Positions 8,196-15,340 of a stretch of DNA of 64,000 nucleotides are shown piece by piece. The DNA lies in assembly GCA_964195995.1 (NCBI GenBank), contig CAXMQS010000095.1, positions 1 through 64,000 of the forward strand, given 5' to 3'. The notes under the pieces were generated by a model. That model had not been told where the DNA came from, did not search any database, and worked only from the letters and a program-made list of their open reading frames with translations. Numbering within the stretch: the first letter of the stretch is position 1; each line of letters starts with the position of its first letter. The translations under genes were made by a program, and so were the position numbers. This DNA is from CAXMQS01 sp964195995. GTDB taxonomy: Bacteria; Actinomycetota; Acidimicrobiia; Spongiisociales; JAOTWH01.

Positions 8196-8612
8196 ATGCA
8201 GCTCGCGATCGTGTATGACAGTCGGACCGGCACGACAAAGGCAATGGCCGAGAAGATGGCCGATATGGCCCGCGGCGCCGGTCACGAGTGCGCTCTCTGG
8301 CCCGTGCAGGCGGCCGAGCCCGCCGACGTGGCCGCGGCAGACGCTATCTGCGTCGGGAGCTGGACTGAGGGGCTGTTCTTCATCCTCCAGCACGCGACGA
8401 AGACGACGATGGAGTTCATTGGACAACTGTCCCTCACCGGACAGCCTGTCGCCGTCTTCTGCACCTACAAGACCTCGTCCGGCAGAATGCTGGAGAAGAT
8501 GGCGACCGCCTTGGGGGCGAGAGGGGCGAAGGTCACGGGCAAGTTCAAGTCCCGCGGATCGAGCGTCCCAGAGGAGTTCGCTGGCTGGCTGACTCACTTC
8601 GGTAACGCCTGA
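8196..8612 (+). CDS. Flavodoxin-like protein
   Basis: A 138-residue flavodoxin-fold protein. The chosen ATG gives the classical first strand and P-loop-like FMN phosphate site, LAIVYDSRTGTTKAMAEKMA. The frame is open upstream to 8019 but that part overlaps repeat copy 6 and is not protein-like. Later elements are AICVGSWTEG and AVFCTYKTSSGRML. Short flavodoxins bind FMN and carry electrons; the partner is unknown. It is the single gene between copies 6 and 7. A second flavodoxin-type gene lies at 23501-23959. Confidence 0.85.
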   Translation: MQLAIVYDSRTGTTKAMAEKMADMARGAGHECALWPVQAAEPADVAAADAICVGSWTEGLFFILQHATKTTMEFIGQLSLTGQPVAVFCTYKTSSGRMLEKMATALGARGAKVTGKFKSRGSSVPEEFAGWLTHFGNA

Positions 8613-8676
8613 CACTCAGCTCCCGAGCGCCAATCGGTTCATCAGACCTCATCGCCATATGGATCGGGCGTCTAGT

Positions 8677-8731
8677 CCTCTAGGAACATTCGTGCACACT
8701 GGCATACCGGGGGGTGGCCTGACCTGAGGTC
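8677..8731 (+). repeat. Array repeat copy 7
   Basis: CCTCTAGGAACATTCG, GTGCACACTGG, CATA loop, then CCGGGG and GGCCTGACCTGAGG. Flanking arms pair with a different sequence from copy 5: CAATCGG at 8631-8637 with CCGATTG at 8760-8766. The right flank shares the CCGCTCAG motif with copies 5 and 8. Confidence 0.85.
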
Positions 8732-8802
8732 ACGAGAGCGCAGAGAGCCGCTCAGTGTGCCGATTGCGGGCGGCGGTTCGCCTTTTGCGTAGTGTGTCAT
8801 CC

Positions 8803-8988
8803 ATGCCCGACCCGACCGAGGAGTATGAGCTTGCTCTGGCAGCCTGGCGCGACGATATGCGCGAGGTGCGTGAGAAAGTCATCGCATTAGGCGAGGAAAT
8901 CAGGACGAAGGCTCAGCAGATGGACGCCGTGAAGTACCAAGAGAAGCTGTTGAGGGAGCAAAGGCCGCTGCCGCCAAGACCAAGCTGA
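8803..8988 (+). CDS. Small hypothetical protein (61 aa), helical
   Basis: Not recognised. The ATG at 8803 gives 61 highly charged, probably helical residues: MPDPTEEYELALAAWRDDM, then Lys/Glu-rich sequence and a C-terminal PLPPRPS tail. An upstream GTG at 8755 would extend it into the conserved flank of repeat copy 7, which is why it was not used. It lies just after copy 7 and converges with the SnoaL-like gene at 9059-9493. The pattern suggests a coiled-coil or DNA/protein-binding helix, but no role is proposed. Confidence 0.5.
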   Translation: MPDPTEEYELALAAWRDDMREVREKVIALGEEIRTKAQQMDAVKYQEKLLREQRPLPPRPS

Positions 8989-9058
8989 TTTGATGCAGCC
9001 TTTGAGGCAGCTTTCTCTGCCTCCGAAAACCCAGGGTGTTGACGTCCCACTGGCGTTC

Positions 9059-9493
9059 TCAGCTCGGGATAGTGACGCTCGCACCCATCTGGCTAAGCAT
9101 GTCGAAGACATCGAACCCGCCCCACCCCTCGACGAGTTGCCCCTGCTCGACGCGGAATATGTCGACGATGGTCACGGTGATCTGCTTGCCGGTTGGCGGA
9201 ATCCCGAGGAACTCACCCATATGGGTAGCTCGGAGTGTTGCTCGCATTGCGACCTTGTCATCATCGACGATCAAATCTTCAAGCGTCATCTTGAGGTCGG
9301 GGAAGGCTGTCGTGAGGCCCTGGAGGCGGTCGATCGTGGCTTCTAGATCAAGCGGTGATCCTAGAGCCAACAGGTGACGCCGAAACGACGGGCTCAGGAA
9401 CCGTCGGATCACTTCGGGGTCAGCGGGATGGGCCGAATCCCAGACCTCTGCCACATAGCGATGAATGAGATCCAGGTTGTCCTCTTTTTGCAT
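9059..9493 (-). CDS. SnoaL-like / ester-cyclase-fold protein
   Basis: A 144-residue protein on the reverse strand, against the direction of the repeats. The N-terminal helix NLDLIHRYVAEVWD, the central FPDLKMTLEDLIVDDDKVAMR strand and FLGIPPTGKQITVTIVDIFR are typical of the SnoaL-like polyketide-cyclase family. No catalytic residues can be assigned with confidence. It shares its inter-repeat segment with the 61-residue + strand gene. It is only distantly similar to the SnoaL-like protein at 3644-4054, so a recent duplication is unlikely. Confidence 0.85.
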   Translation of the reverse strand: MQKEDNLDLIHRYVAEVWDSAHPADPEVIRRFLSPSFRRHLLALGSPLDLEATIDRLQGLTTAFPDLKMTLEDLIVDDDKVAMRATLRATHMGEFLGIPPTGKQITVTIVDIFRVEQGQLVEGWGGFDVFDMLSQMGASVTIPS

Positions 9494-9958
9494 GGCTGAA
9501 CCTCATGTGCTGGGCGGTGGCCGGATCCGAGGCTACCAGGTCGGGAAAAGGTGACGGGCCGTCACTTCGGGTTCCGGAGCGGAACCTAGGCCGAAGAGCC
9601 GAGGGTGTGCAGCCTCAATCGGGTCGGGCACCACTGGCGCAGTCACGGCCGTGAGTACCGAGTGGCCTCAGGCCTTCCCGGAGTGGGTCTTCTGCTGGCC
9701 GGTCCAGTGCTCTGGCGGGTGTCCGCAGGCGAGTGGCCGGCGCCAAACAGATCGAAGTCCTGAAACGAGCGCACGCGGTCCTCTAGGAACAATCGTGAAC
9801 CCTGGCACACCGGGGCGTGACCTCGCCTGAGGTCGCGGAAGCAGTAGGAGAGCCGCTCAGAATGCCGGGTATGCGCGGGTTTCTTCAACGGGTCTGGTAG
9901 TCGTTGTGCAGAGGACTGCGGGTTTGTTGATCGATTACTACATTGCTTGTTGAGGGTG
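9494..9958. other. Intergenic region holding repeat copy 8
   Basis: Between the reverse SnoaL-like gene and the forward decarboxylase gene. Apart from repeat copy 8 (9780-9834) and its conserved right flank (9852-9880) it contains no recognisable gene. It must contain the promoters for both divergent genes, but no clear -35/-10 pair could be assigned. Confidence 0.5.
9780..9834 (+). repeat. Array repeat copy 8
   Basis: Near-consensus: CCTCTAGGAACAATCG, GTGAACCCTGG, CACA loop, CCGGGG and CGTGACCTCGCCTGAGG. The right flank carries CCGCTCAGAATGCCGGG, shared with copies 5 and 11. It precedes the decarboxylase gene. Confidence 0.9.
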
Positions 9959-11467
9959 ATGTCCATTATCGAACGACCAAAGCCTGAACGCGCGCTGGAC
10001 TGGCGTTCCACGGAGGCTCGCTGGTTTGGTGAGCGGGTGGTCGATATCTGGGTTGAGTTACTCGATCGGCTCCACGACGATCTACCGGTCGCACGTGACC
10101 GGTCGGCTGCGGACGTGAGGGCTGCGGTCACACGGGATATTCCTCAGGACCCGATGCCGATCAACGATCTCGTGACCCATGTGCGACAGATGGTCTTCGA
10201 CGAATCGATGTATCCGGGCCATCCGGGGTTCCTTGGCTACATCTCGGGTGCCGGGACCGTCCCGGGCGCCGCGGCCGACTTGATCGCTGCCGGACTCAAT
10301 CAGAACAGTGGCGGGTGGCGCCTTTCCCCGGCCGCAACCGAGATCGAGCAACATCTGATGAAGTGGTTCGCAGGTCGTCTCGGAATGCCGGATGGCACAA
10401 CCGGATACGTTGCATCTGGCGGAGCGATGACGAACCTGATCGGTATCACGCTGGCGCGAACGCAGTGCGCGGGATGGGATGTGAGAGCGCAAGGGTTGCG
10501 GGGCGGTCCTCAGCTGACCGTGTATGTGTCGTCCGAGGTCCATGACACGATCGACCGAGCCACACAGATGCTCGGTATCGGCGAAACCGGAATCCGCCGG
10601 GTCGCGACCGACAGCAGCCTGCGCATGGACATCGACGCACTAAGGGCAACGATCACTGCCGACATCGCAGCCGGATATCGCCCGATCGCAGTCGTTGGCA
10701 CTGCAGGAACAACCGCCACGGGAGCGATTGATCCCCTTGGAGACATCGCCGACGTGTGCGCCGAGCACACAATCTGGTTCCACGCGGACGCCGCATACGG
10801 GGGGCCGGCTGCGCTCACCTCACAACTCCGGCATCTCTTTGACGGCATCGAACGGGCAGACTCGATCGGGTTCGACCCCCACAAGTGGCTGTACACGCCA
10901 ATCGCAGGAGCCTGCATCCTCGTGCGTGACCCCACGCACCTCGCGGATGCCTTCGCCGTGGAAGCCTCGTACATTGTCAGCGACAACGAATACACCGGGT
11001 GGGGGCTCGATATCTATCAGCTCAGCCCACAATTCTCCCGCCCCTTCGCAGCGCTGAATATCTGGGTTTCGCTGCTCGCTCACGGCTGGGACGCCTACGA
11101 GCGACGCATCACCCACGATGTGGCACTCGCTCGCTATCTCCACGAACTCGTCGTGGACCACCCGGACCTCGAGCCGGTGACCACTCCGGGACTGTCGATT
11201 ACCTGCTTCCGCTATGTCCCTGAGGACCTCGCGGGACGGACTGATATTGGCGACTACCTAAACGTCCTTAACGAGCGACTGATGTTCGACCTCCAACTCG
11301 GAGGAAAGGTGTTCCCATCCAATGCCGTCGTAGATGGCCGATTCGCTCTGCGCACCTGCATCGTGAACTTCCGAACCGAAGCGGACACAATTGACGAAAT
11401 GGCAGCCGAAACGGTACGACTCGGACATGTCCTCGACACCGCACTCCGACCCGACTCGCTTCGCTAG
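9959..11467 (+). CDS. PLP-dependent group II amino-acid decarboxylase
   Basis: About 502 residues, the usual size of the pyridoxal-dependent decarboxylase family that includes aromatic-L-amino-acid, glutamate and tyrosine decarboxylases. Landmarks are HPGFLGYISG near the N-terminus, GYVASGGAMTNLIG, the HADAAYGG aspartate that contacts the PLP ring and the Schiff-base lysine in DPHKWLYTP. The substrate amino acid cannot be read from sequence. The ATG at 9959 is preferred, with GAGG just upstream; TTG and GTG alternatives lie within 12 bases. It is a single-gene unit between copies 8 and 9. Confidence 0.9.
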   Translation: MSIIERPKPERALDWRSTEARWFGERVVDIWVELLDRLHDDLPVARDRSAADVRAAVTRDIPQDPMPINDLVTHVRQMVFDESMYPGHPGFLGYISGAGTVPGAAADLIAAGLNQNSGGWRLSPAATEIEQHLMKWFAGRLGMPDGTTGYVASGGAMTNLIGITLARTQCAGWDVRAQGLRGGPQLTVYVSSEVHDTIDRATQMLGIGETGIRRVATDSSLRMDIDALRATITADIAAGYRPIAVVGTAGTTATGAIDPLGDIADVCAEHTIWFHADAAYGGPAALTSQLRHLFDGIERADSIGFDPHKWLYTPIAGACILVRDPTHLADAFAVEASYIVSDNEYTGWGLDIYQLSPQFSRPFAALNIWVSLLAHGWDAYERRITHDVALARYLHELVVDHPDLEPVTTPGLSITCFRYVPEDLAGRTDIGDYLNVLNERLMFDLQLGGKVFPSNAVVDGRFALRTCIVNFRTEADTIDEMAAETVRLGHVLDTALRPDSLR

Positions 11468-11522
11468 CCCACCCAACCGCACAGATCGGCATATCGGCGC
11501 TCGCTTACCCAATCGGCGCGAG

Positions 11523-11576
11523 GCTCTAGGAACATTCGTCAACACTGGCACACCAGGCGTGACCTCGCCTGACGTC
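11523..11576 (+). repeat. Array repeat copy 9
   Basis: GCTCTAGGAACATTCG, GTCAACACTGG, CACA, CCAGG and CGTGACCTCGCCTGACG. One G is missing from the right of the apical stem, matched by the A that breaks the left CCC run. It lies between the decarboxylase and rhodanese genes. Confidence 0.9.
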
Positions 11577-11664
11577 ACATAGCAGTAGAGAAGCCACCCA
11601 TCCCTTGCCAGAGCTCGAAGTAATGGTCTTCGTCCTCTTGTTGATCGGCGGGTGGTAGGAAGAC

Positions 11665-12108
11665 TTGTCTCTGAAGAGGGAGGCGGTGGTGGAGCGGAAG
11701 ACGGTGCTGCAGATGTGGGCCGAAGCCAACGAGCGGATCGAGTTGGTGTCCGCCGGCGACCTCGCCGAGGAGATCGCATCCGGCAAGACCCTGCTTCTCG
11801 ATGTTCGTTTGCCGGTCGAGATCGAGCGGACGGGGACAATTGCCGGCTCGGTTCCCGTGCCACGGAGTGTTGTGGAGTGGTGGGCTGATCCAGACAGTCC
11901 ATACTTCCGGCCTGACGGCCCCTTCGGTGATTTCGACAGCCGGGTGGTCACATTCTGCGACGGCGGCGGCAATGGAGCCTTCACGGCTGTGGCCCTACAG
12001 GAACTCGGATATCACGATGTGGCCACACTCGAAGGCGGCTTCTTCGGCTGGGTGGTTGCAGGCCTGCCCACGGTTCCCTACTCCGAGAAACCGTCCACGC
12101 GCACGTAG
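11665..12108 (+). CDS. Rhodanese-like domain protein
   Basis: A 147-residue single-domain rhodanese. It contains LLLDVRLPVEIERTGTIAGS, the conserved DVR(x)xxE-GxI-G pattern, and the active-site loop VTFCDGGGNGAFTA with the catalytic cysteine. The family transfers sulfane sulfur to thiophilic acceptors such as cyanide or protein thiols. It ends with the usual LEGGFFGWVVAGLP helix. There is no signal peptide, so it is likely cytoplasmic. It stands alone between copies 9 and 10; start choice follows the first frame entry and could be slightly off. Confidence 0.88.
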   Translation: MSLKREAVVERKTVLQMWAEANERIELVSAGDLAEEIASGKTLLLDVRLPVEIERTGTIAGSVPVPRSVVEWWADPDSPYFRPDGPFGDFDSRVVTFCDGGGNGAFTAVALQELGYHDVATLEGGFFGWVVAGLPTVPYSEKPSTRT

Positions 12109-12140
12109 CGGCACTTCTACGCCCGGTTACGCGCAACCAT

Positions 12141-12195
12141 CCTCTAGGAACATTCGTACACCCTGGCACACCAGGGCGTGACCTCGCCTGAGGCC
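12141..12195 (+). repeat. Array repeat copy 10
   Basis: CCTCTAGGAACATTCG, GTACACCCTGG, CACA, CCAGGG and CGTGACCTCGCCTGAGG. The apical stem CCCTGG/CCAGGG is perfect Watson-Crick here. It lies between the rhodanese gene and the M23-like lipoprotein gene. Confidence 0.92.
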
Positions 12196-12427
12196 GTTAC
12201 CTCTCAGCAGGGAGCCGAGGGAGGGGTGAGACGCCTGGCGGAGCTGACTGGAGGCTCATTTCGGCGTCGGCTACTGCGACGGAGTCGATGCGGACCTGAA
12301 ATTGGTTGGCTTCACCCTCTGAGCCGCAGCCTCGGAGTCGCTGGGTGCGACAGCTGATGTTGCGCCGAGTCGCGACGCTTCAGCCGCGGAAGGAAGCCGC
12401 CGATCCAGTAGAGACGCGGAGGTGTCG

Positions 12428-13654
12428 ATGAAGCGGATCGTTCTCATTGTGATGATGCTGGTGGTGACCGCTTGTGGCAGCCGGTCGACACCGAGCTTGG
12501 CCACGGCCGATTCGCCGCCGCCGCCGCCCGGCGTGGTTCCGGTCGATGATCCGGTTCTCGACTCCGAGCCCACCTCGACACCGCCGACAGCCGCTCCCGC
12601 GGCGAATCAGACGGACTGCTCCGGAGGGAGAGTCACATTCGATTACCCGCCGGTCGATCTCGATCTGATCGAATACGTGACCCCGCTCGGACTGATGAGT
12701 GGCTCCCATGTCACTCCTGTCGACCATCAGTACTACCAGAACTTCAAGGAACCGGATTGGGACATCGCGGTCTACAGCCCGGCTAGCGGCACCATCATCG
12801 ACATCCAGCACATGCAGCAAACGCTGTCGGATGGTCCCGGGGAGACGGTCGACGACTACCGGCTGGTCATCGAACACACTTGCACCATCTCGAGCATCTT
12901 CATCCATGTGGGGCAACTATCTCCTCGAATTGCCGAGGTCGCACCCTCGGACGGTGGATACGCTCGGGTCGATGTTCCGGTCGAGGCCGGAGAGACGATC
13001 GGGTCCTATCGCAAGAACGTCGATTACAGCGTCGTCGATCTCGAGGTGACTCTCGAGGGTCTCCTGGTCCCTGCCCATTACGAGGAGGAGAGCTGGAAGA
13101 TCCACACACCCGACCCGTTCGTCTACTTCACCGCTGAGATCCAGGAAGTGCTCATCGCCAAGAGCCTGCGGACCGTAGAGCCCTTCGGCGGCAAATTCGA
13201 CTACGACATCGACGGTCGGCTCGTCGGCAACTGGTTCCAGCGGGACACGAATGGGTATGCCGGGGCGGTGCGCGACCGATACTGGGCCGGACACCTAGCG
13301 GTTGCCTACGACCTCTTCGACCCATCCCACGTCGTCGTCTCGATCGGCACCTTCGACGGTGCTTCCGCCCAGCACAGCGTGCGGGGCAACGCTCCGGATC
13401 CTCGCGACGTGTCGATCGAGTCCGGAATGGTCGTATACGAACTAGTCGACTACGACTACTACATAGATGGGGGACGATGGGATCGCGTGAGCCTGGTGAA
13501 GGGCATTGAGGCCAGAAACATCGAGGGGCGCATCTACGGAGTCGTGCTGCTCCAGTTGGTTGGCGACCGGACGCTCCAGGTCGAGAGCTTCCCAGGCAAG
13601 ACTGCGTCGCAGGTTGACGGGTTCACCCCTTCTGCCTTGATCTACGAGCGCTAA
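12428..13654 (+). CDS. Lipoprotein with M23-like (LytM-fold) region
   Basis: About 408 residues starting at the ATG preceded by GGAGG at 12418-12422. The N-terminus MKRIVLIVMMLVVTACGS is a lipoprotein signal with cysteine as acceptor, followed by a Pro/Thr-rich linker. Residues ~85-230 resemble a LytM/M23 fold: HVTPVDHQYY, SPASGTIIDIQ and FIHVGQLS, but the HxxxD and HxH zinc ligands of active M23 enzymes are not clearly present. It may therefore be a non-catalytic, surface-bound relative. The C-terminal half has no recognised family. It lies alone between copies 10 and 11. Confidence 0.7.
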   Translation: MKRIVLIVMMLVVTACGSRSTPSLATADSPPPPPGVVPVDDPVLDSEPTSTPPTAAPAANQTDCSGGRVTFDYPPVDLDLIEYVTPLGLMSGSHVTPVDHQYYQNFKEPDWDIAVYSPASGTIIDIQHMQQTLSDGPGETVDDYRLVIEHTCTISSIFIHVGQLSPRIAEVAPSDGGYARVDVPVEAGETIGSYRKNVDYSVVDLEVTLEGLLVPAHYEEESWKIHTPDPFVYFTAEIQEVLIAKSLRTVEPFGGKFDYDIDGRLVGNWFQRDTNGYAGAVRDRYWAGHLAVAYDLFDPSHVVVSIGTFDGASAQHSVRGNAPDPRDVSIESGMVVYELVDYDYYIDGGRWDRVSLVKGIEARNIEGRIYGVVLLQLVGDRTLQVESFPGKTASQVDGFTPSALIYER

Positions 13655-13700
13655 CTCGACACGGCACATTGGCGCATGTTGCCTACGCCCGGCCCTCTGG

Positions 13701-13755
13701 CCTCTTGTAGCATTCGTGAACCCTGGCACACCACGGCGTGACCTCGCCTGAGGTC
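13701..13755 (+). repeat. Array repeat copy 11
   Basis: CCTCTTGTAGCATTCG, GTGAACCCTGG, CACA, CCACGG and CGTGACCTCGCCTGAGG. The left arm is altered (TTGTAG for TAGGAA). The right flank 13756-13794 matches that of copy 5 closely (GGTGTCAG, then GCTCAGGATGCCGG). Confidence 0.88.
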
Positions 13756-13831
13756 GGTCGGTGTCAGGAGCTGCTCAGGATGCCGGTTATGGCCGGCTTC
13801 TTCGTAACCGACCGTGGTAGCTTCCGAATCG

Positions 13832-14350
13832 ATGCCGTCGATACCGAACACCTACCGAACCCCACACGGATTGAGTGATGATGTCCGGCAATTCGTCCTG
13901 GAGAAGGGTTCGGTAACTCTCGGAACAATCAACCCAGACGGGTCGCCTCATATGACTCTGCTGCTGTTCTCTCTCGATGAATCCGACCGAATGTATCTGC
14001 CGACGCCTGGAACGACCCGCAAGGTGAAGAACATCCAGGCTCGTCCGACGGTCACCGCACTCGTCACGATTGAGGGGGGCTGGGCTTCATGCACGGGTCA
14101 GGCGCGAATCATCGACGGTGCCGAAGCCGCCAGCCTGAATCAGGGCGTTCGTGAGCGATTGTTCACTGAGACTGGTCTCGCGACGATGGGTCAATTCCTG
14201 GCCGCACACGAGGACGCCACAATCGAGATAACCCCGACCAAATGGCTGTCGTGGACAATGGACCCGATCTTTCCATGGTTGGAGGAACAGGGAATCGATA
14301 CCGAAGAATACGAGGGCGCATGGATGAAGGACCTCACGCCTGACACCTAG
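13832..14350 (+). CDS. Pyridoxamine 5'-phosphate oxidase-like / F420-type split-barrel protein
   Basis: A 172-residue flavin- or F420-binding split beta-barrel protein. The pattern GSVTLGTINPDGSPHMTLLLF and the LPTPGTTRKVKNIQARP strand-turn are typical of actinobacterial PPOX-class enzymes, many of which use deazaflavin F420. The C-terminal TKWLSWTMDP is also typical. Substrate and cofactor are not determined here. Two starts are possible; the ATG at 13832 is preferred to the GTG at 13814 because alignable sequence begins after it. No clear ribosome site is seen. Single gene between copies 11 and 12. Confidence 0.85.
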   Translation: MPSIPNTYRTPHGLSDDVRQFVLEKGSVTLGTINPDGSPHMTLLLFSLDESDRMYLPTPGTTRKVKNIQARPTVTALVTIEGGWASCTGQARIIDGAEAASLNQGVRERLFTETGLATMGQFLAAHEDATIEITPTKWLSWTMDPIFPWLEEQGIDTEEYEGAWMKDLTPDT

Positions 14351-14410
14351 GCGCCCCTTGGGGTCGCACCCGCGCATATCGGCACATCGGCGCTCGCTTA
14401 TGGGAGCGTT

Positions 14411-14465
14411 CCCCTAGGAACATTCGTGCACCCTGGCACAACACGGCGTGACCTCGCCTGAGGTC
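14411..14465 (+). repeat. Array repeat copy 12
   Basis: CCCCTAGGAACATTCG, GTGCACCCTGG, CACA, ACACGG and CGTGACCTCGCCTGAGG. The apical stem is disrupted on its right side. Left flank 14375-14400 has GCGCATATCGGCACATCGG, the reverse complement theme of the right flanks of copies 5 and 8. Confidence 0.9.
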
Positions 14466-14523
14466 GTCACCACTCTGGACAGGTGTGTAGGGTCGGGACC
14501 ACTGGCCACCGAGGGGATAAACC

Positions 14524-15066
14524 GTGCGCCGCCTGACCTTGATCCTTGTCGTCGCGCTTTTGGCCGCTGCGTGCGGCGACTCAGCAGATTCGACAACTAC
14601 GACGGCGGCTCCTGAGGCGACGGCAGCCACCACCCAGCCACCGGCAACAACCGAACCACCGGCGACGACTCAGACCCCGACGACGACAACGGTCGAGGTG
14701 GCCGCTACGGAAGCGACCACGACCACCTCGGCCGTCTCTGAGGAGCAGCTTGCTGCGGCCGCCGCTGTCGGTGACATGGCCGTCGGCGAGGAGCTATATG
14801 GCACGCGACTGCTGCTGAGGCTTGCGTGTTCCTCGTGCCATTTGCTCGAGGACAGCCCGACGGCCCCAACGCATGCCGGGCTATCTGCGGTTGCGGCGGA
14901 TCGAGTCGACGGAATGTCTGCCGTTGATTACTTGAGGCAATCGATTGTGGATCCGGGTGCGTTTCTGGTCGACGGCGAATGGGCTGATCCAATGCCAACC
15001 GAGTACTCAGATGTGTTGTCTGAGGACCAGATCAACAACTTGATCGCTTTCTTGCTCACCCGCTAG
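14524..15066 (+). CDS. Lipoprotein c-type cytochrome
   Basis: A 180-residue lipoprotein from a GTG start: MRRLTLILVVALLAAACG is a lipobox signal. A long Thr/Pro/Ala linker (residues ~20-75) follows. The C-terminal domain has a single heme-c site, CSSCH, and a probable distal methionine in PMPTEYSDVLS, followed by the terminal helix DQINNLIAFLL typical of monoheme class I cytochromes. It should be an externally anchored electron carrier; the partner oxidase is not in the window. No intact repeat separates it from the cyclase gene that follows. Confidence 0.88.
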   Translation: MRRLTLILVVALLAAACGDSADSTTTTAAPEATAATTQPPATTEPPATTQTPTTTTVEVAATEATTTTSAVSEEQLAAAAAVGDMAVGEELYGTRLLLRLACSSCHLLEDSPTAPTHAGLSAVAADRVDGMSAVDYLRQSIVDPGAFLVDGEWADPMPTEYSDVLSEDQINNLIAFLLTR

Positions 15067-15340
15067 CTCAACGCGACGGTGGTGACGGGGCCTGACAGAA
15101 CACACTCGCATCAACCAAGACAAACCCTCACCCAGCTGAGGTCGGACCATCACCCAGATGGCGGTTAACTGGCCCGGATCTGAAGCCCTCGAGATTTCCT
15201 GTGGTCATCTGGGAGCAATCATTCTCTTCCCAGTGGGCCTCACCCAGTTAGGTGCACCCTGGGACGAACGACCCAATGGTCGTTCTGACAGTCTCCAACC
15301 CGACGGCGATGTAGATTGGCCTGCCGAGTCCTGGGTGTCT

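Noticed and set aside
15158..15340. N-terminal 61-residue extension of the cyclase protein
   Set aside because: Not conserved-looking; the cyclase domain begins just after the ATG at 15341.
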